Source: Cyclobacteriaceae bacterium
GTDB lineage: Bacteria; Bacteroidota; Bacteroidia; Cytophagales; Cyclobacteriaceae
Assembly: GCA_028284125.1 (NCBI GenBank)
Contig: JANQSI010000011.1
Span: forward strand, 1 to 39,638
Reading direction: 5' to 3'
Length of the DNA: 39,638 bases
A model generated the notes under the pieces. It worked only from the letters and a program-made list of their open reading frames with translations. It did not search any database and had not been told where the DNA came from. Shown in pieces: positions 34,550 through 39,638 of this stretch. The first letter of the stretch is position 1. Every line of letters begins with the position of its first letter. Position numbers and translations under genes: made by a program.

Positions 34550-34559
34550 AATCTCCTTT
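34531..34559. terminator. Bidirectional terminator over the uvrC stop codon
   Basis: AAAGGAGA (34535-34542) and TCTCCTTT (34552-34559) form a perfect eight-pair stem around a nine-base loop that contains the uvrC TAA (34547-34549). On the minus strand the stem is followed by a T7-type run (34531-34537), a strong terminator for the gld operon. On the plus strand only TTTC follows, weaker. The 31-base gap between the convergent genes leaves no room for separate terminators. Confidence 0.8.
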
Positions 34560-34580
34560 CAAATTATATTTTCTTCCTTC

Positions 34581-35168
34581 TTAGTAATCTTTAATGCATC
34601 GGCAACTATTTCTATGCCAATCACCAATAACACTATGGAAAATTTCCTTGTTTCCTTTTTGTACTGAAATCAATCCAGAAGTATTGTCAGATTTCTTTTC
34701 AGCATCCCAATAGTTTCCGCTAATACCAATGTTCTTGAAAACACTTCCCGGATCACCAAAACCGCCCGGAGCTAACTCCATCCCACTTTTGCCCCCTTTT
34801 TGAAGTGCGATTCCAGCTTCGTGAATTCCTCCAAATGTTCTGAACAACAAATTCCACTCAGCAATGGTAGGGACATGCCATCCTTCTGGACATGCTTCTT
34901 GAGCTGCTTTAAACGTGTAAAGTCGCCCATACGCTTCACAATAAGCTGGCTCATTTTTATAGCAAAAGGACTCGGGAACCTCGTAATTTAAATTCTGAGC
35001 CATCCAGGTTCGCTTAACAGTCACATCACCCTCCAATAGAATATCTATTGTGATCGTCTTATAGGTTTGACCATCCCGGGGGTCTGTAAGTGTTCCAGCT
35101 TCCTGAGCAGAAGCTACTGCAACTGTACAAATGGATAAGAAAATAAATAAGTGTCTAAGTTTTATCAT
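34581..35168 (-). CDS. Exported FISUMP-domain protein
   Basis: A signal peptide (about residues 1-21, ending VASAQ) precedes a FISUMP domain, with the family motifs TDPRDGQTYKTITI, WMAQNLNY, CPEGWHVPTIAEWN and the closing WHRNSCRCIKDY. The cysteines (CYK, YCEAYG, ACPEGW, CRC) may form disulfides. FISUMP proteins occur as surface paralogues in Fibrobacteres and Bacteroidota; the function is unknown. It starts 24 bases after gldN, so it is probably cotranscribed with the gld genes. ATG at 35168 is preferred to the GTG one codon earlier. Confidence 0.82.
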   Translation of the reverse strand: MIKLRHLFIFLSICTVAVASAQEAGTLTDPRDGQTYKTITIDILLEGDVTVKRTWMAQNLNYEVPESFCYKNEPAYCEAYGRLYTFKAAQEACPEGWHVPTIAEWNLLFRTFGGIHEAGIALQKGGKSGMELAPGGFGDPGSVFKNIGISGNYWDAEKKSDNTSGLISVQKGNKEIFHSVIGDWHRNSCRCIKDY

Positions 35169-35192
35169 CACGGTGATTAGGTTTTCACAAAA

Positions 35193-36047
35193 TTAATACT
35201 CCCAGAGTTCAGATTCATACTCCATCAAATCATATTCATATTTTTGTTGAATGACTATGACACTCATAGGATCTCTAGCCATTTCATCCGCATATAATTG
35301 ACGAATATCCAAATCCTGATCGTTAGATACTTTAGTTATTGGAGCATTAAATAAACGCAACTCAAAAGCGTCGCTCATATTTAAATGTGCTCCGGGATTT
35401 TGATTATTATAATAAATAGCCTTGTCCGCATAAGGTCCTCTAAATAGGGCAACTACTTCATCATAGCTAAAATGCGCAATAGGCTTTTCGAATCCTCCTG
35501 GATTGTAAGTAGTACCCGCCTCAGGTGGAAGATAGAGGGACAATGACTTGATGTAATTATACATTCTCGATCTGTTACGATCAAAGATCACCTCTTCCCT
35601 AATATAAAGAATCGAAAATTCTTCCTCTGGAATAGCAAGTAGTCTTGGCTCATCAGATTCAGCCCCAGCCTCACCGGCATTTTCATCGGTATTATCATCA
35701 AAACCTCCTGTGTTGAAACCACCCCCAACAAATGGATTTGTCTCTTGCTCAACCGAAATGTTAGATACAAAAATGATATCAGGCATAAAATTGATGCAAG
35801 AGTCAGATCTGTACGGAGTGATGAGTCCCTCATCTACGGCCTCAATCAAGAGACGTGAAATTTCACCGTTAAGAGAGAAGAAAGGACTATTCTGTTTTTC
35901 CTTCAAATCCATTCTTCTTACAACCATTTTCTTAAACATCTGCTGATCCTCTGCCACGGCTGGTTTGATAAGAGGTGCCATTTCCTGACCATACCCCGTA
36001 ATCGAGGTAAGAATCAAGAGCACCATTACGTAACCTAATTTTTTCAT
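35193..36047 (-). CDS. gldN: Gliding motility/T9SS protein GldN
   Basis: GldN is a periplasmic partner of GldK in the T9SS ring beneath the outer membrane. The 284-residue protein has a signal peptide (MKKLGYVMVLLILTSITGYGQ) and the family sequence KMVVRRMDLKEKQNSPFF. RLLIEAVDEGLITPY follows at about 66-80. A Gly/Asn/Asp-rich insert (GGGFNTGGFDDNTDENAGEAG) lies near residues 107-129. It follows gldM by 21 bases. Confidence 0.92.
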   Translation of the reverse strand: MKKLGYVMVLLILTSITGYGQEMAPLIKPAVAEDQQMFKKMVVRRMDLKEKQNSPFFSLNGEISRLLIEAVDEGLITPYRSDSCINFMPDIIFVSNISVEQETNPFVGGGFNTGGFDDNTDENAGEAGAESDEPRLLAIPEEEFSILYIREEVIFDRNRSRMYNYIKSLSLYLPPEAGTTYNPGGFEKPIAHFSYDEVVALFRGPYADKAIYYNNQNPGAHLNMSDAFELRLFNAPITKVSNDQDLDIRQLYADEMARDPMSVIVIQQKYEYDLMEYESELWEY

Positions 36048-36068
36048 AACACTGTTTTTGTTTACAAC

Positions 36069-37712
36069 TTATTTTAGAGGAATTGACATGTGTCGTTGGA
36101 AACGACCAAAATCCTCTACTTGCTTTCTAAAGTTCTGTCGTTGTACTTTTTTTATCTCAATAGCGATTAAATCACCTTTTCTAGCATTTCTATTGATTTG
36201 TGCCAAATTAACATTTTCAGAAGATCTCATATTTGCTCTTCCTAACCCACCACTAACCAAGGTGAGTTCCGCTTCAGCAACTCTAAACTTTGCGTCGTTT
36301 GGAAGAAATTCCGCAAAACTTGGATCAGGAACTGCTACTATTCTTATCCGAGGAGTTTTAGCAGGCATTCCATCCTTCATGTTCACCTCACCCTGATCCG
36401 TTAATACTTTGATTTCTGGAGCTGGAATCGCGCGAACACCAAATGATCTAGTCCCGATTTCATTTCCGTTACTCAAAACTGTCAAATCAAATTTTCTTGC
36501 ATTAGGAACTAATGTTACAGCACCTTTTGTAGATCCTGGAACTGCATCACCACCTTTGGTTCTGTAACGAGGATTGTAAGCATTTCCAAGTGCTGGAACT
36601 TGAACATCAATTGCATTTCCACAATTGAGGTACAATGCACTCACAGATTGTGATTGAATGGTAATAACCGGTTTAGAAACAAAGTATTCAATAGTGCTGG
36701 TGAAGGTTGTATCCAAACCTCCTCCTAACGGAACATTGATTGCTGCTTCAAACGTCTTACGTGCATTACCTTCACTGTCGTAGTTACCTGGAGTTGCAGT
36801 AAATTGTACTTTACCAATTCCATCAGCAACTGGTATTGCATTTCCATTATAAGTCATCTTAATTTGATCATTCAGACCTGATGCAGACGCTGCAATGAAC
36901 ATTTCAGCAACGTATGGTGTACCTGCAGCTACATACCGTGATTCAGGCATAACCACTGGCTTAATGTCATCAAAGGTTAAATCTTTTAGACCCACTCTTT
37001 TCTTCAGGTAATCCATTGCAGCAGTCTCGTATCCTAATACGTTGGCTTGAAATTCACTAACCGTAGCAAGAGCGGCATGAGTAGGAGAATCATGAAAATT
37101 CAACTGTGACCATTTTTTACCTCTTTGATTGGGATCTTTTTTCCAATAATCATCTTCGTTGGCATCAAGGGCAAGCTTATGGTATTTAAGCAATTCTTTC
37201 TCATCTGCTCCATTCTCTGTTAAAAGCTCTCTGACAAATTCTGCGTATCCATTCAAAAGTTGCTGCATTGCCGCACCATTACCATCACCACCGTCTTCTT
37301 TTGGCATCATGTAATGGCCTACTTTATCATAGTTGGTTTTACCTTCAATGTGCATGCGATCTTTAGTCTCCTTAGCACCTTCGGAGTAACCCCCGGTAAT
37401 CTCAACAAAAGTCTCTTTACTTTCTTCGAGAGAGGCAAGTACTTCTTGTGTCTTTGATCGTAACTGCTCAGTTGCAGCTATCACATCCAAATCTTCTTTC
37501 CTATTTCCCTTTTCCTCTACTGACTTTGTCATCCCTTGAAGAGTCTGACTATTTCGAGTCGAGGTTTCTGCATTTGCTTGCTCCAGACTTTGATTAATAA
37601 AGGCGAATTTGTCTAGAACAGTGGTACTCACATTCAATGCTAACAAGGCTGTCAGCACCAAATACATCATACCAATCATTTTCTGCCGCGGGGTTTCTTT
37701 TCCTCCTGCCAT
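36069..37712 (-). CDS. gldM: Gliding motility/T9SS motor protein GldM
   Basis: GldM is the periplasmic half of the GldLM proton-driven motor. The N-terminus MAGGKETPRQKMIGMMYLVLTALLALNVS holds the one membrane helix that sits among GldL helices. The rest is a rod of several periplasmic domains (helical bundle to about 210, then Ig-like domains to 547) reaching GldK/GldN. The length of 547 is slightly above the usual 510-520. It is 17 bases after gldL. Confidence 0.97.
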   Translation of the reverse strand: MAGGKETPRQKMIGMMYLVLTALLALNVSTTVLDKFAFINQSLEQANAETSTRNSQTLQGMTKSVEEKGNRKEDLDVIAATEQLRSKTQEVLASLEESKETFVEITGGYSEGAKETKDRMHIEGKTNYDKVGHYMMPKEDGGDGNGAAMQQLLNGYAEFVRELLTENGADEKELLKYHKLALDANEDDYWKKDPNQRGKKWSQLNFHDSPTHAALATVSEFQANVLGYETAAMDYLKKRVGLKDLTFDDIKPVVMPESRYVAAGTPYVAEMFIAASASGLNDQIKMTYNGNAIPVADGIGKVQFTATPGNYDSEGNARKTFEAAINVPLGGGLDTTFTSTIEYFVSKPVITIQSQSVSALYLNCGNAIDVQVPALGNAYNPRYRTKGGDAVPGSTKGAVTLVPNARKFDLTVLSNGNEIGTRSFGVRAIPAPEIKVLTDQGEVNMKDGMPAKTPRIRIVAVPDPSFAEFLPNDAKFRVAEAELTLVSGGLGRANMRSSENVNLAQINRNARKGDLIAIEIKKVQRQNFRKQVEDFGRFQRHMSIPLK

Positions 37713-37729
37713 AATTTTTTAGTTTAAGG

Positions 37730-38557
37730 TTATTGCTGTTGCTGAGTACCGCCTCCTCCTCGCATGGCAGTCAGCATATTACCATATACTCTATTAAGTG
37801 CGGAAATGTTCGAGGTAAGTTTGTTCAACTCCGATTGGAAAGCTGAAGTTTCCTTACCTGCCTCGGCCATATTTTCCAGTGCTCCAGTCACATTCGAATA
37901 AAATTTGTTGAGTGCTTTTGTATGGCTTTGAGCATCTTTCAATTCCATTTCATATACAGCATTCAGCGCTCCTAAACTCTTAGTAACGTTAAGAACCTGT
38001 GTGTGATATTCTTTGGTGTCCTTGGTCGCATCAGCCATACCAGACATAGCTTCCATAGCAGAAGCATAAGACTTATTCATCTCTGAAAGAGACTTAGACG
38101 CCGACTTCACATTTCCTGCGTACTCGTTTGTTGCAACAGCAGCATCAGAAAGGTTCGACATTTTTCTTGCTGAATCAGCCATGTTACGCATCCCATCACC
38201 AAGACTTTTAATTAATTCTGGTCCAACTTTCGCATCTGCAAGCATTTTATCCATTTGTGCAGAAGCACCTGTTGCCTGAGGAACAGCTGCTCTAGGCTTT
38301 GCAGTAGGGCCATCATAATCATCCGCTAGTTCCGGATATACTTTTGACCAATCTGTGTCAGCATGTTTTGGCTCAAATGCACTAAGGAAGAAAATTACTG
38401 CTTCTGTAAGCAGACCTACGGTAAGCATCAATGCAGCACCTTCCATGTGAAGGATCTTGAAGAGAGCTCCAACAATTACGACTGCCGCTCCGATTCCGTA
38501 GACCTTTGGCATTATGGTGGAGTAGAGTAACTCCTGAAATCCGCCTTTTTTGCTCAT
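37730..38557 (-). CDS. gldL: Gliding motility/T9SS motor protein GldL
   Basis: GldL is the inner-membrane stator partner of GldM. Two membrane helices are at about 20-37 and 42-61, with the motif GAAVVIVGALFKILHMEG and GLLTEAVIFFLSAFEP. Lys34 and Glu52 match the charged membrane residues that matter for proton-driven motor function in related GldL. A long helical cytoplasmic domain follows, with repeated Met/Ala/Ser-rich heptads, ending in GGGGTQQQQ. It starts 42 bases after gldK. Confidence 0.96.
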   Translation of the reverse strand: MSKKGGFQELLYSTIMPKVYGIGAAVVIVGALFKILHMEGAALMLTVGLLTEAVIFFLSAFEPKHADTDWSKVYPELADDYDGPTAKPRAAVPQATGASAQMDKMLADAKVGPELIKSLGDGMRNMADSARKMSNLSDAAVATNEYAGNVKSASKSLSEMNKSYASAMEAMSGMADATKDTKEYHTQVLNVTKSLGALNAVYEMELKDAQSHTKALNKFYSNVTGALENMAEAGKETSAFQSELNKLTSNISALNRVYGNMLTAMRGGGGTQQQQ

Positions 38558-38599
38558 TTTTATTATTATTTAGGTTAGTAAATTTATTCTTGTGTGATT

Positions 38600-39634
38600 T
38601 TAAAATTCATATCCTGACGATCTACCAAGATACGTCATTGCACACCTAAAACCAATAGAAGCCCTAGTTGTGTCTTTGTGTTCGTAAGTTCTGGTTCCTG
38701 TCTCAAGGAAATATGCAATGTCTTTCCATGAACCACCTCTTATCACTTTGTTTGGAATGTTATCATCAAAGTAAGTAGGGTTCAAGTCCCATGTTAGTGG
38801 CATAGCTGAAGGGTTGTAAGCATCCTCACACCATTCTGCTATGTTTCCAGACATATCATAAAGTCCATATTCGTTCGCAAAGTATGTTCCTACTGGAGAA
38901 GTGTACGCATATCCGTCATCAAAGTAGTTACCTCGACCCGGCTTAAAGTTTGCCAAAAGACAACCTTTCGCATTCCTTATATAAGGATTACCCCATGGAT
39001 ATTTTGCCATGTCTCGTCCACCTCTGGAAGCATACTCCCATTCCGCTTCTGATGGAAGCCTGAAGGCAGGCATGATTGGAAGTCCTACGCTTTCTCTGTA
39101 AGAATTCAGATATCTCGTTCTCCACTCACAGAAATATTTTGCTGCATTCCAGTTTACTCCAACTACAGGATAATCATCAAAAGCTGGGTGAGACCAATAG
39201 TATAGGACTAGTGGGTCTCCCATGTGATGAGTATAATCTCTTGTCCAAACAGTGGTATCAGGGATCAGGTCCGCAACAGAAAATCCTGAAGGGAGATCAA
39301 TCTCTGATCCTTCAGTTATATTCTGAGTGAACTGTCTGTACTCATTGTTTGTGATCTCAGTATCATCCATGAAGAATGCACCGATTGTTACCTGTTTGTT
39401 GAAATTTATTTGAGTCGCAGCAACATCTTCATCTGCCTGACCCATGTGGAATGTTCCTGACGGGATTGAGACCATACCAAACGGTCTTGTCATTTCCCAT
39501 CCTTGTCTATCCGGAGCGCCAAGAAGCTCTCCTCGATCGCCTTGATTATTGCCAAAAAGCCCACACCCTGAGAGCACAATAGCAACGCAAAGGATCATAC
39601 AATTTGATATTGTAAAAACACTCTTTTTATTCAT
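38600..39634 (-). CDS. gldK: Gliding motility/T9SS lipoprotein GldK
   Basis: GldK is an outer-membrane-anchored lipoprotein forming the T9SS ring with GldN. The 344-residue protein has a lipobox (VLSGC, Cys24) and a formylglycine-generating-enzyme-like fold, with motifs such as PSGTFHMGQADEDV, DDTEITNNEYRQF, RLPSEAEWEYASRGG and GFRCAM. It does not act as a sulfatase-activating enzyme in this system. The ATG lies four bases from the window edge, so the gene is complete but its promoter is outside. Confidence 0.97.
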   Translation of the reverse strand: MNKKSVFTISNCMILCVAIVLSGCGLFGNNQGDRGELLGAPDRQGWEMTRPFGMVSIPSGTFHMGQADEDVAATQINFNKQVTIGAFFMDDTEITNNEYRQFTQNITEGSEIDLPSGFSVADLIPDTTVWTRDYTHHMGDPLVLYYWSHPAFDDYPVVGVNWNAAKYFCEWRTRYLNSYRESVGLPIMPAFRLPSEAEWEYASRGGRDMAKYPWGNPYIRNAKGCLLANFKPGRGNYFDDGYAYTSPVGTYFANEYGLYDMSGNIAEWCEDAYNPSAMPLTWDLNPTYFDDNIPNKVIRGGSWKDIAYFLETGTRTYEHKDTTRASIGFRCAMTYLGRSSGYEF

Positions 39635-39638
39635 AACA

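Overview
The window is chromosomal DNA from a gliding-type Bacteroidota bacterium, probably of the Cytophagales. Evidence: a complete gldK-gldL-gldM-gldN block and a SprE/PorW-like lipoprotein (type IX secretion, T9SS), a giant secreted lamin-tail-domain protein, an ATP synthase operon without atpD/atpC, a FISUMP protein, and several matches to the Bacteroidota promoter element TAnnTTTG. I see no phage, transposase, integrase or CRISPR array. Genus and species cannot be read from the sequence.

Layout. 1-250: tRNA-Phe with promoter element and terminator, followed by a decayed copy of its 3' half and terminator. 395-3165 (+): chemoreceptor, TetR regulator and alpha/beta hydrolase; the last two share an operator-like palindrome. 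3383-5075 (-): dksA-like gene, scpB and rluB, overlapping. 5302-7247 (-): a 560-residue membrane protein of unknown function and a small membrane protein. 7616-13291 (-): a 1891-residue secreted repeat protein. 13365-16350 (+): asd, a THUMP-like methyltransferase and a sulfotransferase.

16352-27844 (-) is one unbroken run of 17 genes: M23 peptidase, bactofilin, AtpZ-like, a small membrane protein, atpB-E-F-H-A-G, a UbiA-like membrane protein, a SAM methyltransferase, an ECF sigma factor, an anti-sigma-like protein, a DUF4097-like protein and two outer-membrane barrels. Most junctions overlap or are very short. 27952-34549 (+), divergent from it, is sprE/porW, a class A penicillin-binding protein and uvrC, each overlapping the next. 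34581-39634 (-) is gldK-L-M-N plus a FISUMP gene, ending at a bidirectional terminator that covers the uvrC stop codon.

How it fits together. gldKLMN and sprE supply much of the T9SS machine, and the giant lamin-tail protein looks like one of its cargoes. The divergent 27.9 kb junction places cell-wall hydrolysis and shape functions (M23, bactofilin) next to wall synthesis (PBP1a) and T9SS (SprE). The M23/bactofilin pair leads directly into the ATP synthase genes, and these lead through overlapping genes into an envelope-stress-like sigma module. The least explained genes are the 560-residue membrane protein with its small neighbour, and the UbiA-like/methyltransferase pair.
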